Below are positions 23,528 through 32,106 of a stretch of 64,000 bases of DNA, one piece after another. The notes under the pieces are model-generated. The model saw only the letters and a list, made by a program, of their open reading frames with translations. It was not told where the DNA came from and did not search any database. The stretch comes from CAKUFA01 sp963627465 (GTDB lineage: Bacteria; Bacillota; Clostridia; Christensenellales; Aristaeellaceae): assembly GCA_963627465.1 (NCBI GenBank), contig CAVGBO010000002.1, positions 1 to 64,000 on the forward strand, read 5' to 3'. A program made the position numbers and the translations under genes. Positions within the stretch are counted from its first letter, which is position 1, and every line of letters starts with the position of its first letter.

Positions 23528-25006
23528 ATGAGTGACGACAAGCGCACACGGAAAAACTTGTGGATGTTCCCTCTTGGTACCATTGGGCGAGACATGATCT
23601 ATGCCCTGTTCAACAGTTTTATTCTGACGTATGTGCTCTTTACCAGAAGCCTGACGGCAGCCCAGCTGTCTGCCATTACCACCATCATGGTATGCGCCCG
23701 TGTCTTCGATGCCTTCAATGACCCCATTATGGGCAATATCATTGAGCGCACCCGCACCCGGTTCGGCAAATTTAAGCCTTGGCTGGTCATCGGTATTTTG
23801 CTGACCAGCGTTGTGGTCTATGTTGCCTTCAACAGTACCCTGCAGGGTTGGGACTTCGTTATCCTTTTCGGCGTGGTGTACTTCATGTACTCCATCACCT
23901 TCACCATGCACGACATTTCCTACTGGGGCATGGTGGCCGCCCTCGGGTCGGATGAGGACACCCGGAATCGTTTCACATCCCGTGCCACTCTCTTTGCCGG
24001 CATCGGCACCACTGCCGCCAGCGTGTTCATTCCCCTGCTGACCACCGGTGCCTATGCCATCGGCGGCAACACCCAAACTGCCTATGGCCGTGTTGCCCTG
24101 TTCACCGCCCTGCTGGCACCGCTGCTGCTGTGCTTCACCATTTTCGGTGTTCAGGAAAATCGGGATGACATGGGGAAGAAGGCTCCTCCCATCAGCTTCA
24201 AGAAAATCATCACCACTGTAACGCAAAATGATCAGCTGCTGTGGATCGCCCTGATCTTCCTGATTCAGCAGATCAGCAACGGCATCATTGCCGGCGGCAT
24301 CGGTTCCACCTACATTTATCTGGACTTCGGCTACCGGGGCGGATTGTATTCCCTGTTCACCATGATAGGCATGGCCGCCACCGCTTTCCTGATGATCTTC
24401 TACCCTGCCATTTCCCGGAAGATTCCCCGGAAGAAGCTGATGAACGTGATGATGGTCATTGCAGGCATCGGCTACGCCCTGCTGCTGCTAAGCGGATTGG
24501 CCATGGGGCAAAGCACCCTGAAATTCTGGCTTGTCACCACGGGCTACATGCTGTCCAATTTCGGCCAATACTGTTTCTACCTGATTATGATGATTTCCAT
24601 CATCAACACAGTGGAATACAATGAGTACTGCCACGGAGAGCGGGACGAAGCCATTATCGCTTCCCTCCGTCCCTTCCTGACCAAGCTGGCCTCCGCCATT
24701 GTTGCCGCCCTGACTTCCATCACCTATTTGATCTTTGGCGTAACGACTTACACCAACCAGATTTCTGCCTTGGAACAGAAAGCCTCCCAGGGGCTGCTGG
24801 AAGAAGCCGCCAAGCTGGATGAGATTGATCAGGTGCTATCCCAGGTGCAGCACAGCCAGACCCGAGGTCTGCTGATCCTGATGTCCGTGCTGCCCTTTGT
24901 GCTGATGCTGATTTCCCATCTGCTGTACGCCAAGAAGTACAAGCTGGATGAGCAAGAATACAAGCGCATCTGTGATGAAGTAGCCAAGCGAAAGGCCAAT
25001 GCCTGA
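23528..25006 (+). CDS. GPH-family sugar:cation symporter (MFS)
   Basis: A 492-residue membrane protein with about 12 segments and family motifs of the glycoside-pentoside-hexuronide group: VFDAFNDPIMGNIIERTRTRFGKFKPW at residues 57-83, with the conserved Asp residues that couple cation flow, and YNEYCHGERDEAIIAS in the second half. It would import a glycoside or sugar acid with Na+ or H+. No glycosidase neighbour indicates the substrate. The start is the ATG at 23528 behind AAAGGGG; the frame extends upstream antisense to the FliB-like gene, which I reject. Confidence 0.85.
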   Translation: MSDDKRTRKNLWMFPLGTIGRDMIYALFNSFILTYVLFTRSLTAAQLSAITTIMVCARVFDAFNDPIMGNIIERTRTRFGKFKPWLVIGILLTSVVVYVAFNSTLQGWDFVILFGVVYFMYSITFTMHDISYWGMVAALGSDEDTRNRFTSRATLFAGIGTTAASVFIPLLTTGAYAIGGNTQTAYGRVALFTALLAPLLLCFTIFGVQENRDDMGKKAPPISFKKIITTVTQNDQLLWIALIFLIQQISNGIIAGGIGSTYIYLDFGYRGGLYSLFTMIGMAATAFLMIFYPAISRKIPRKKLMNVMMVIAGIGYALLLLSGLAMGQSTLKFWLVTTGYMLSNFGQYCFYLIMMISIINTVEYNEYCHGERDEAIIASLRPFLTKLASAIVAALTSITYLIFGVTTYTNQISALEQKASQGLLEEAAKLDEIDQVLSQVQHSQTRGLLILMSVLPFVLMLISHLLYAKKYKLDEQEYKRICDEVAKRKANA

Positions 25007-25018
25007 TTCTTTGATGGC

Positions 25019-25079
25019 AAAACGACGCCTTGGAGATTCTACCACCGTCCGGTGGAGAAAATCAAGGCGTCGTTTTTTT
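25019..25079 (+). terminator. Bidirectional terminator between convergent genes
   Basis: AAAACGACGCCTTG (25019-25032) pairs with CAAGGCGTCGTTTT, with an inner CACCG/CGGTG stem, ending in TTTTTTT. The minus-strand reading also ends in a T run, serving the ugp operon. Confidence 0.9.
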
Positions 25080-25098
25080 ACCGTCATAACCGGTTGCA

Positions 25099-25827
25099 TC
25101 ATGCAAACAGGTCGTTCTTTTCCTTCAGGGCTTCCATGAGCGCATCCACAGAGCGATTGACCACCAACTCTTCCGGGAAGTGGGTCTTCTCCAGCATTTC
25201 CAGTGCATAGCGGTGACGCCGCACATCCGAAGCCACGTGGGCGTCGCTGCTGACCACCACCTTAGCACCGTACTGTGCACACTTTTCCAGCACCTGCACC
25301 GCATTGGCACGGGCGTTTTTCCGATAGCTGGTAGGCCGCACAGATGCTTCATTCAGCTCAATGAGCACCTTATGCGCCGCAGCCTGCCGAACCAGCTCGT
25401 CAAAGTCCACTTCATAGGTGCCGTCGTCCGGGTGACCGATCACATGCACCTTCGGATTGTCCATAGCCTTCACATAGGCACGGGTATTCTCCACCTTGGT
25501 GCCTGGATCAATGCACACATCGTGCAGGCTGGCAATGCCGTAATCAAGGGCACTGGCAAAGGTATCATCCAAGTCCACGGTACCGTTGAAGTCCAGGATG
25601 TTCAGTTCGCATCCGAAAAGGATCTTGACCCCCATGATTTCCCGGGGCAGGCACCGATTGGAGCGGAAATAATGCTTGCAGGCAGACCCCTCCATGGCCG
25701 GGCCATGGTCGGAGATGCCCAGCAGTGCCAAGCCCATGTTGCTGGCGGCCTGTACCATTTCGTAAATGGAATTATAAGCGTGTCCGCTGGCAATGGTATG
25801 GGTGTGAATGTCCAGTACGTCAAGCAT
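25099..25827 (-). CDS. PHP-domain phosphatase (YcdX type)
   Basis: A 242-residue PHP hydrolase. Metal motifs are DIHTHTIASGHA near the N-terminus, GISDHGPA, GCELNILD, ASLHDV, VIGHPDDG and a late SSDAHVASD, the order seen in YcdX-type trinuclear-zinc phosphatases. The ATG at 25827 has GAGGAGG upstream and overlaps the end of the ugpQ-like gene by 8 nt; a longer frame inside that gene is rejected. Its position at the end of a ugp-like operon suggests action on a phosphoester derived from imported glycerophosphodiesters, which is inference. Confidence 0.8.
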   Translation of the reverse strand: MLDVLDIHTHTIASGHAYNSIYEMVQAASNMGLALLGISDHGPAMEGSACKHYFRSNRCLPREIMGVKILFGCELNILDFNGTVDLDDTFASALDYGIASLHDVCIDPGTKVENTRAYVKAMDNPKVHVIGHPDDGTYEVDFDELVRQAAAHKVLIELNEASVRPTSYRKNARANAVQVLEKCAQYGAKVVVSSDAHVASDVRRHRYALEMLEKTHFPEELVVNRSVDALMEALKEKNDLFA

Positions 25828-26584
25828 GGGTCTTTGCCTCCTCCAGCAATTCCTGATACCAGCGTATTGCCTGATCGGGCGTATCGCTTTCAATCATGTC
25901 GCAGCCAAAGTCAAGGGCCAGCTTCAGCCGTTCCTTGCTGTTGATCACACTGCCGTCCACCAGATACCCTGCCTGATGAAGCTCCCGAACCAATTCAGGG
26001 CTCAGATTATCAATGAAGCACAGATAAATATCTGCCTCCATGTCCTTCATCAGTGCCGCCGGGTCTGCCGGCACATGGGGAACAATCAGCGCAATGTGAA
26101 TGCGGCTGTCCAGCTCCCGCACGCGGCGCAGGATCCAGTGATTGATGCCGAAAACCACGCATTCATCCATGAAGTCAACCTTCTGCAGTGCCTCCACGAT
26201 GCGCTGTGCCAGAATCGGCATGTCGTGATGCATTACGGCTTCCCGGCTCTTCACCTCCAGCAGCGCCGGCAGGTGATTCGCCTTGCACCAGGTCAGGGAC
26301 TCCTCCAGGGTATCGATTTCGAAGGCTGCCTTCAGCTCCGCCACCGTATAGTCCCGGATATAGCCCTTCAGCGGCGTCCGGTCTCCCAGCTCCATATCAT
26401 GGAAGATCACCGCCTGATGATCCTTGGTCAGCTGCACATCAATTTCGATGTAGTCCACCCCCATGGGCAGCACCTCAGCAAAGTTTGCGATGGTGTTTTC
26501 CCGTGTGGCAGATGCATGGCCTCGATGACCGCCGATCCACAGCCGATGGGGTGCATCGGCTCGGATGCTGTTAAAGTAATTCAT
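25820..26584 (-). CDS. ugpQ: Glycerophosphodiester phosphodiesterase
   Basis: A 254-residue cytoplasmic GDPD-family enzyme (no signal peptide). The catalytic features are GGHRGHASATREN (general His and Arg), YIEIDVQLT (metal Glu/Asp), FHDMEL (second His) and LLEVKS (Glu/Lys). It hydrolyses glycerophosphodiesters to sn-glycerol-3-phosphate and an alcohol. Its start codon shares one base with the ugpC stop (TAATG). The gene order is that of E. coli ugpBAECQ. Confidence 0.9.
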   Translation of the reverse strand: MNYFNSIRADAPHRLWIGGHRGHASATRENTIANFAEVLPMGVDYIEIDVQLTKDHQAVIFHDMELGDRTPLKGYIRDYTVAELKAAFEIDTLEESLTWCKANHLPALLEVKSREAVMHHDMPILAQRIVEALQKVDFMDECVVFGINHWILRRVRELDSRIHIALIVPHVPADPAALMKDMEADIYLCFIDNLSPELVRELHQAGYLVDGSVINSKERLKLALDFGCDMIESDTPDQAIRWYQELLEEAKTHA

Positions 26585-27699
26585 TACACATTCTCCAATG
26601 CAATGTTGACGCCGCTCTCCGTGTCAAAGATGTTATACACGCCCGTCATGGTCAGGTACACATAGGGTTTGTCGCTGCGGGTAATGGCACGGTAACGCTC
26701 AAACTTTTCGTGGCTTTCCGGCACCGTAACCCGAACGAAGCTATCCCCTACCATGCCGGAGACCAGCAGCTCCTTGCCCAGGTTTTCCACGATTTGCAGC
26801 CGCATTTCCATGGACTGGGGCGCCTTTTCTTCATTGACCCCCAGCAGATGGCTACGGACACCGATCTTCACTGCATGACCGGCAAAGTGCTTGCCGCCCT
26901 GCTGCATGTTTGTCGGCAATGCCAGGTCAAAGCCCTGACCCACAACCCGGCTTCCGTCAGCAGACAGCGCCGCGTCAATGAAGTTCATGGGAGGATTGCC
27001 CATGAACTTGGCCACAAACAGGTTTGCCGGATAGTGGTACAGCCGCTCAGGAGTATCGTACTGCTGAATCCGGCCGTTATCCAGAATGGCAATCTTATCG
27101 GCAATGGCCATGGCCTCTTCCTGATCATGGGTCACGATGATGGAAGTAATGCCCGTCTCCTGCTGCACCCGGCGGATTTCGTCACGGATTTCGATCTTCA
27201 GCCGTGCATCCAGGTTGCTCATAGGCTCGTCCAGCAGGAGCACATCCGGCTCTTTCACCAGTGCACGTGCCATGGAGACACGCTGCTGCTGGCCGCCGGA
27301 AAGCTGGGTAGGCTTCCGATCCAGCAAATACTCGATTTGCAGCATCTGGGCAACCTTCCGTGCCTTGGCGTACCGCTCTTCCTTCTTCATGCCCTTTTGC
27401 TTCAGGGGGAAGGCAATGTTGTCAATCACCTTCAGGTGGGGATACAGGGCATAGGACTGGAACACCATGCCGATGTTCCGATCCTTGGGCTGAAGATGGG
27501 TCACATCCTTGTCCCCAAAGAAGATCTTGCCGGAGGTAGGCTCCAGCAGGCCTGCCAGGCAGTTCAGCGTGGTGGTTTTGCCGCAGCCGGAGGGACCCAG
27601 CAGCGCCACAAAGGAGGAATCCTCAAACACCAGATCAATGCCATCCAGTGCAACGGTCTTTGCGTCGTATTCCTTGCGAAGATTTTCAATGCGAATCAT
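26584..27699 (-). CDS. ugpC: Glycerol-3-phosphate/sugar ABC transporter ATPase (UgpC/MalK type)
   Basis: A 371-residue ATPase. Walker A GPSGCGKTT is at residues 35-43, followed by the Q-loop MVFQSYALYPHL, signature LSGGQQQRVSMARAL, Walker B VLLLDEPMSNLDARL and H-loop VTHDQEEAM. The C-terminal TOBE/regulatory domain (about 240-371), with KIGVRSHLL, is typical of MalK/UgpC proteins. It energises UgpA/UgpE. Its ATG overlaps the ugpE stop (ATGA). Confidence 0.9.
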   Translation of the reverse strand: MIRIENLRKEYDAKTVALDGIDLVFEDSSFVALLGPSGCGKTTTLNCLAGLLEPTSGKIFFGDKDVTHLQPKDRNIGMVFQSYALYPHLKVIDNIAFPLKQKGMKKEERYAKARKVAQMLQIEYLLDRKPTQLSGGQQQRVSMARALVKEPDVLLLDEPMSNLDARLKIEIRDEIRRVQQETGITSIIVTHDQEEAMAIADKIAILDNGRIQQYDTPERLYHYPANLFVAKFMGNPPMNFIDAALSADGSRVVGQGFDLALPTNMQQGGKHFAGHAVKIGVRSHLLGVNEEKAPQSMEMRLQIVENLGKELLVSGMVGDSFVRVTVPESHEKFERYRAITRSDKPYVYLTMTGVYNIFDTESGVNIALENV

Positions 27700-28550
27700 A
27701 TGCCTTTACCTCCGGAGAATCCGCCCTTCATAAGCGATTTTTGGGAAATGACGAAGAACACCAGCACCGGCAGCATGTAAATCAGTGCCATAGCAGAGAA
27801 CACGCCGTAGTCGGCAATCATCTGATCATTCATGCTCAGGCTGCGCAGGTAGGTGGCCATCACAGGCACCTTGCTGGTAAAGATCAGGGTGTTAAACAGC
27901 AGGTAGTTCGACCATGCGCTCATAAAAGCGAACATGCTGATGGAGGCAATGCCCGGCTTCACCAGATGGATAATCACCTGGAAAAAGGCAGTAAGCTTGT
28001 TGCAGCCGTCCACCAGAGCGGAGTTTTCAATATCCCGGGGGATGTCATTGAAGAAGTTGCGGATAATGAAGGTAGAGCCGGGCAGGCGCAGCGCAATGGC
28101 CACCAGCACCACACCGGCCAGGGTGTTCAGCAGCTTCACGTACATCAGCACATACAGAATGCCGATCAGCAGCAGCACACCAGGAAACAGGCGGAGGATC
28201 AACAGCATTTTCTGCAGGAAGTTTCTGCCCGTAAACCGCATACGGGACAGGGCGTAGCCAGCCATCAGGCTGACCACCACCTCGCACAGGGTTACAATCA
28301 CTGTAAACAGCACCGTATTGCCGAAAGCCGGTCCCATGGCAGGCACGGTATACTGACCCATCACAATGGTCTCATAGAGGAAGCGGAAATTCTCCAAGGA
28401 GAAATGTCCGTCCACAGAGAAGGCCTGAATAAAGAAGGAAACGTAGATGATGAGAATGGGCAGGCACAGCAGGATCATCACGCCGATGGCGATATGCTCC
28501 TTGCGCATTTCGTAGCTGGGGCGTGCTTCATCATGCTTCCGCTTAAGCAT
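27696..28550 (-). CDS. ugpE: ABC transporter permease (UgpE/MalG type)
   Basis: A 284-residue permease of the MalFG family with six membrane segments starting at IAIGVMILLCLPILIIYVSFF. The cytoplasmic EAA loop is IPRDIENSALVDGCNKLTAF. It overlaps ugpA by 8 nt and ugpC by 4 nt, so the subunits are translationally coupled. Confidence 0.9.
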   Translation of the reverse strand: MLKRKHDEARPSYEMRKEHIAIGVMILLCLPILIIYVSFFIQAFSVDGHFSLENFRFLYETIVMGQYTVPAMGPAFGNTVLFTVIVTLCEVVVSLMAGYALSRMRFTGRNFLQKMLLILRLFPGVLLLIGILYVLMYVKLLNTLAGVVLVAIALRLPGSTFIIRNFFNDIPRDIENSALVDGCNKLTAFFQVIIHLVKPGIASISMFAFMSAWSNYLLFNTLIFTSKVPVMATYLRSLSMNDQMIADYGVFSAMALIYMLPVLVFFVISQKSLMKGGFSGGKGI

Positions 28551-29433
28551 CGGCGTTCCTCCTCTCCATGCGTGCGTTCACAATGCTGATGGCAATCATC
28601 AACACCAGCACCACCAGAATCAGGATCAAGGAAATGGCAGCGCCGTAGCCGTACTTGCCATCGATGAAGGCCTTGTGATAGGCAGACAGTGCCCAAGTTT
28701 CACTTGCCTTGCCGGGGCCGCCGTCGGTAATCAGCAGGATGGTCACGTAGTCCGTCAGCAGTCCCAAGGTTTCCCACAGGGCGATGAACATGACGTGAAA
28801 GCGCAGGTTGGGCAGGATAATGGACTTCACAATCTCCCATTCCCGTGCACCGTCCACCCGGGCAGCCTTGAACTGATTTTCCGGAATGGATTTGATGGCA
28901 CTGGAGAAGATAATGGTGCCGTAGGCAATGCTGGTCAGCAGCTTTGCGCAGATAACCACCTGCATGGGATACTTAGCAATCCAGTTCACCGGCGTATCCG
29001 TTCCTGTCAGTCCCATGAACAGCTTGTTCAAGAAGCCATCCGCCGTAGAGCTGAGCAGCCACACCCACAGCACGGAATACACCACCGCCGGAGTAATCAT
29101 GGGAATCATCAGAATCCCCTTGAACAGGCTGGATGACCGCTCCGACTTGATAAAGTAGGTGGTCATGATGGCGAAAAACAGGTCAATGATCAGCGTGCCG
29201 GTAATGCAGACGCCCACATAGATCAGCGTGTTGACAATGATGGTAGGGGTATTGGGATCCAGGAACACCCGGCGGAAGTTCTTAATGCCCACAAAGCTCC
29301 ACTCAAAGGTCTTGTCCAGCCCGGTAAATGCCATAACTACCGTCAGAATTGCCGGCAGAATGTATAGCAGCGTTACCAGTACCAGAAAAGGCGTGAGGAA
29401 AGCGTAAGCCTGCAGATTATTCTTTCGCTTCAT
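28543..29433 (-). CDS. ugpA: ABC transporter permease (UgpA/MalF type)
   Basis: A 296-residue permease with six membrane segments (first LQAYAFLTPFLVLVTLLYIL, a typical UgpA start). The EAA-type loop is IPENQFKAARVDGAREWEIV, and LLITDGGPGKASET is another family motif. It pairs with UgpE. A strong hairpin lies between the binding-protein gene and this gene. AAGGATGAGA serves as ribosome site. Confidence 0.9.
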   Translation of the reverse strand: MKRKNNLQAYAFLTPFLVLVTLLYILPAILTVVMAFTGLDKTFEWSFVGIKNFRRVFLDPNTPTIIVNTLIYVGVCITGTLIIDLFFAIMTTYFIKSERSSSLFKGILMIPMITPAVVYSVLWVWLLSSTADGFLNKLFMGLTGTDTPVNWIAKYPMQVVICAKLLTSIAYGTIIFSSAIKSIPENQFKAARVDGAREWEIVKSIILPNLRFHVMFIALWETLGLLTDYVTILLITDGGPGKASETWALSAYHKAFIDGKYGYGAAISLILILVVLVLMIAISIVNARMERRNADA

Positions 29434-29450
29434 CGTCTCTCATCCTTCAA

Positions 29451-29508
29451 TAAAAACGCAAGACCGCCACTGAACAATTCGGACGCACCGAAAAATTCAG
29501 TGGCGGTC
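29451..29508 (-). terminator. Intercistronic terminator/attenuator between ugpB and ugpA
   Basis: A 13-bp perfect stem GACCGCCACTGAA/TTCAGTGGCGGTC (29508-29496 with 29474-29462) followed on the minus strand by TTGCGTTTTTA. Placed after the binding-protein gene, it likely makes ugpB mRNA more abundant than that of the membrane subunits. Confidence 0.8.
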
Positions 29509-29527
29509 GCTTCAGTCAGCTACCGAA

Positions 29528-30853
29528 TCACTCGAAAGAGATTTCGTCCTCGTCCAGATTCAGCTCCAGCTGCACCTTCATGTTGGCCGTTGCTTCTTCA
29601 GGGGTGATCTGACCCAGCTCCAGCTGCACGATGTTGTTGTGCAGTTCGCTGGTGTAGGTGCTCAGGCCGTCGATGGAGGGCACGGTCACCGCATAGTCAG
29701 CCATGTAGGTGGTGTTGGCCACGATGGGGTTGGTGGTGATGGCTTCCAGCTCGTTAGCAGCCTTCACAGAGGACAGGGTGAAGATGGTGCTTGCGTGGTT
29801 GGCCAGCAGGTCGTAGGAATTGTTGGCCAGCTCAGCCAGCAGATCCTTGCAGACTTCAGGATACTTGGTGTTGGCATTGATGGCCATGCCCTGAGGAGCA
29901 GCCACCACGAAGGCCTTTTCATTGTACTGGGAGGCAGGGAACATCATAAAGGCCACGTCCTTGGCAAAGGTCTCAGGATCCTTTTCCACAGCGGCAGCCA
30001 CATAGGTGGAAGAATAGATGGGTCCGTAGTAGGCGAAGCAGGAACCGTCACCAGCCATGGTGTTGATGGCAGGCCAGCCCTGCTGGCTCAGGTCGTGAGG
30101 AGTGATTTCCAGGGTGTTGGCAGCGTCATAGATGAACTGGAAGAAGCGGAGCACACCGGCTTCATCGAAGACCAACTTGCCGTTTTCATCATAGTAGCGT
30201 CCGCCCAAGGTCTGCAGAACGTCCAAGAAGTCGTTGCCGGCACCGGGACGGTGAGCCAGACCCCAAGTGCAGGCGCCTGCGTTCTTCACGTCAGCGCACA
30301 GCTGCACAAAATCTTCCCAAGTGAATTCACCGGCAGCCACCTTGGCGGGCAGTGCTTCTGCCTCTTCCAGGGTCCAGCCGTAGTTCACCAGCACCTGCTT
30401 GTTGTAATAAATCACGCGCACAGGCAGGTCGAAAGGCATAGCATAGGTCACGCCATCCACCGTATAGGCGTTGAATGCGCCATCAACGAAAGCATCGGTG
30501 TTCAGCTCGCTGATGTCCAGCAGCATGCCGACAGCCGCCATGGTGGGCACATCGCTAACAGAGAAGATGTCAGGGCAGTCGCCGTTCTTGTAGGCGAAGA
30601 TCAGGTTCTGGGTGTACTCGGTCCAGCTAATGCGCTGATAGTCCGTTTCGAACTCGATCTTGATATCCTTGCCTTCAGCAGCATAACGCTCGTTCAGGCG
30701 CTCAGCCGCTTCAATCACGGAATTGGGGATGGTCACAAAGTCATAGTTGTGAGCGATCTTCAAGGTAATCGTCTCAGCAGAAGCGGAAGCGCAAATGCCA
30801 AGGGTCAGTACCAAGGCCAGAAGAAGGGAAACCAGCTTAGAACCCTTTTTCAT
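29528..30853 (-). CDS. ugpB: Glycerol-3-phosphate/sugar ABC transporter substrate-binding protein (UgpB-like)
   Basis: A 441-residue secreted binding protein of the SBP_bac_1 class. The signal peptide MKKGSKLVSLLLALVLTLGICASASA would be cleaved by signal peptidase I; no good lipobox is seen. Body features such as AYTVDGVTYAMPFDLPVRVIYYN and a late AAPQGMAINAN are typical. The start at 30853 is set by GGGAGG; a start 27 nt upstream lacks a site. Substrate assignment to glycerol-3-phosphate or glycerophosphodiesters rests on operon order with ugpQ, not on binding residues. Confidence 0.85.
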   Translation of the reverse strand: MKKGSKLVSLLLALVLTLGICASASAETITLKIAHNYDFVTIPNSVIEAAERLNERYAAEGKDIKIEFETDYQRISWTEYTQNLIFAYKNGDCPDIFSVSDVPTMAAVGMLLDISELNTDAFVDGAFNAYTVDGVTYAMPFDLPVRVIYYNKQVLVNYGWTLEEAEALPAKVAAGEFTWEDFVQLCADVKNAGACTWGLAHRPGAGNDFLDVLQTLGGRYYDENGKLVFDEAGVLRFFQFIYDAANTLEITPHDLSQQGWPAINTMAGDGSCFAYYGPIYSSTYVAAAVEKDPETFAKDVAFMMFPASQYNEKAFVVAAPQGMAINANTKYPEVCKDLLAELANNSYDLLANHASTIFTLSSVKAANELEAITTNPIVANTTYMADYAVTVPSIDGLSTYTSELHNNIVQLELGQITPEEATANMKVQLELNLDEDEISFE

Positions 30854-30874
30854 TTCGGAATCCTCCCTGTATTT

Positions 30875-30912
30875 GTTCATGAGCCGTTCACAATTATAGA
30901 CACGTCATGAAC
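30875..30912. promoter_or_regulatory. Inverted repeat around the ugp -10 box, candidate operator
   Basis: GTTCATGA (30875-30882) and TCATGAAC (30905-30912) are perfect inverted 8-mers separated by 22 nt and flanking the -10 element, positioned for repression. No regulator gene lies in the operon. Confidence 0.45.
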
Positions 30913-30921
30913 GATTGTCAA
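30893..30921 (-). promoter_or_regulatory. Promoter of the ugp operon
   Basis: Minus-strand TTGACA (30921-30916), 17 nt, TATAAT (30898-30893): perfect consensus, implying that a repressor or other control is needed. Confidence 0.9.
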
Positions 30922-31000
30922 CCGTTTTACAGAATCGTTTGCTTTTTAACGGGATGAACAAAGAATTTCCCATGGTAATGTTTGAAAAGCGAAAATATCA

Positions 31001-31029
31001 TGGACATTTTCCGTCAGCTGCGTTATCAT
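31001..31029 (+). promoter_or_regulatory. Promoter of the aldo/keto reductase
   Basis: TGGACA (31001-31006), 17 nt, TATCAT (31024-31029), in the region divergent from ugp. Confidence 0.65.
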
Positions 31030-31055
31030 AAAGGCAACCAAATTCGGGAGGTGGA

Positions 31056-32054
31056 ATGATTCCAATGGACTATATTCCTGCACCTGATCGTTATGATACC
31101 ATGACCTATCGTCGCTGCGGCAACAGCGGTGTCATGCTGCCGGCCATTTCCCTAGGACTGTGGCATAATTTCGGCAACATCACCCCCTTCGGTGTACAGC
31201 AGAGTCTGCTGCGCACTGCCTTCGACAACGGCATCACTCACTTTGACCTGGCCAACAACTACGGCCCGCCCTATGGGGAAGCGGAGCGGAACTTCGGCAT
31301 CCATATGGATCGGGACTGGCACACCCACCGGGATGAGCTGTTCATTTCCACCAAGGCCGGCTACGATATGTGGCAGGGGCCTTATGGGGATCACGGCAGC
31401 CGCAAGTACCTGATCTCCAGCCTGGATCAGTCTCTGAAGCGGATGCATGTAGACTATGTGGATGTGTTCTATCATCACCGTCCCGACCCCGATACTCCTA
31501 TTGAGGAGACTATGGGTGCACTGGATCAAATTGTCCGCAGCGGCAAGGCGCTGTATGTGGGCATCTCCAACTACAAGCCAGAGCAGGCGCAGAAGGCCAT
31601 TGAGGTACTCCGTGACCTGGGCACCCCCTGCCTGATTGAGCAGCCCAGCTACTCCATGCTGAACCGCTGGATCGAGGACGGCCTGACGGATGTGCTCCGC
31701 AAGGAAAAGGTTGGCTGCATCGTCTTTGCGCCCCTGCAAAATGGTCTGCTGACCGGCAAGTACCTGAACGGCATTCCTGCCGATTCCCGTGCTGCTCATG
31801 ACCCCCGGTATCTGAAGCCGGATGCCATCACGCCGGAAAAGCTGGAGAAGATCGCCAAGCTGAACGAAATCGCCGTAGCCCGTGGACAAAAGCTTGCCCA
31901 GATGGCACTGTCCTGGGTGCTCCGTGACCCGGTGGTAACCTCCGCCCTCATCGGTGCCAGCCGTCCGGAACAGATTACAGAAAACCTGCAGGCTCTGCAG
32001 GCCGCTCCCTTCAGTGAAGAAGAACTAAAGAAGATCGATGAAATCCTGAAGTAA
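31056..32054 (+). CDS. Aldo/keto reductase, YghZ-like
   Basis: A 332-residue TIM-barrel NADPH oxidoreductase. The catalytic tetrad is visible: Asp and Tyr in THFDLANNYGPPYGEAE, Lys in FISTKAGYDMW, His in DVFYHHRPDPDTP. The pattern GLWHNFG plus YDMWxGPYG fits the YghZ/L-glyceraldehyde-3-phosphate reductase branch. The late GASRPEQITENLQAL binds cofactor. It is transcribed away from the ugp operon, so a role in handling C3 phosphates is an attractive inference. The ATG at 31056 is close to GGGAGGTGG (short spacing); an ATG at 31065 is the alternative. Confidence 0.88.
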   Translation: MIPMDYIPAPDRYDTMTYRRCGNSGVMLPAISLGLWHNFGNITPFGVQQSLLRTAFDNGITHFDLANNYGPPYGEAERNFGIHMDRDWHTHRDELFISTKAGYDMWQGPYGDHGSRKYLISSLDQSLKRMHVDYVDVFYHHRPDPDTPIEETMGALDQIVRSGKALYVGISNYKPEQAQKAIEVLRDLGTPCLIEQPSYSMLNRWIEDGLTDVLRKEKVGCIVFAPLQNGLLTGKYLNGIPADSRAAHDPRYLKPDAITPEKLEKIAKLNEIAVARGQKLAQMALSWVLRDPVVTSALIGASRPEQITENLQALQAAPFSEEELKKIDEILK

Positions 32055-32060
32055 CAAGAA

Positions 32061-32106
32061 CGCCTCACGGTCAAGCAGCTTTCTGCTTCATCGTGAGGCG
32101 ATTTTT
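32061..32106 (+). terminator. Bidirectional terminator between the reductase and hom
   Basis: CGCCTCACG (32061-32069) pairs with CGTGAGGCG (32092-32100), with inner GCAG/CTGC, followed by TTTTT. The last Ts overlap the hom stop codon. Confidence 0.9.
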
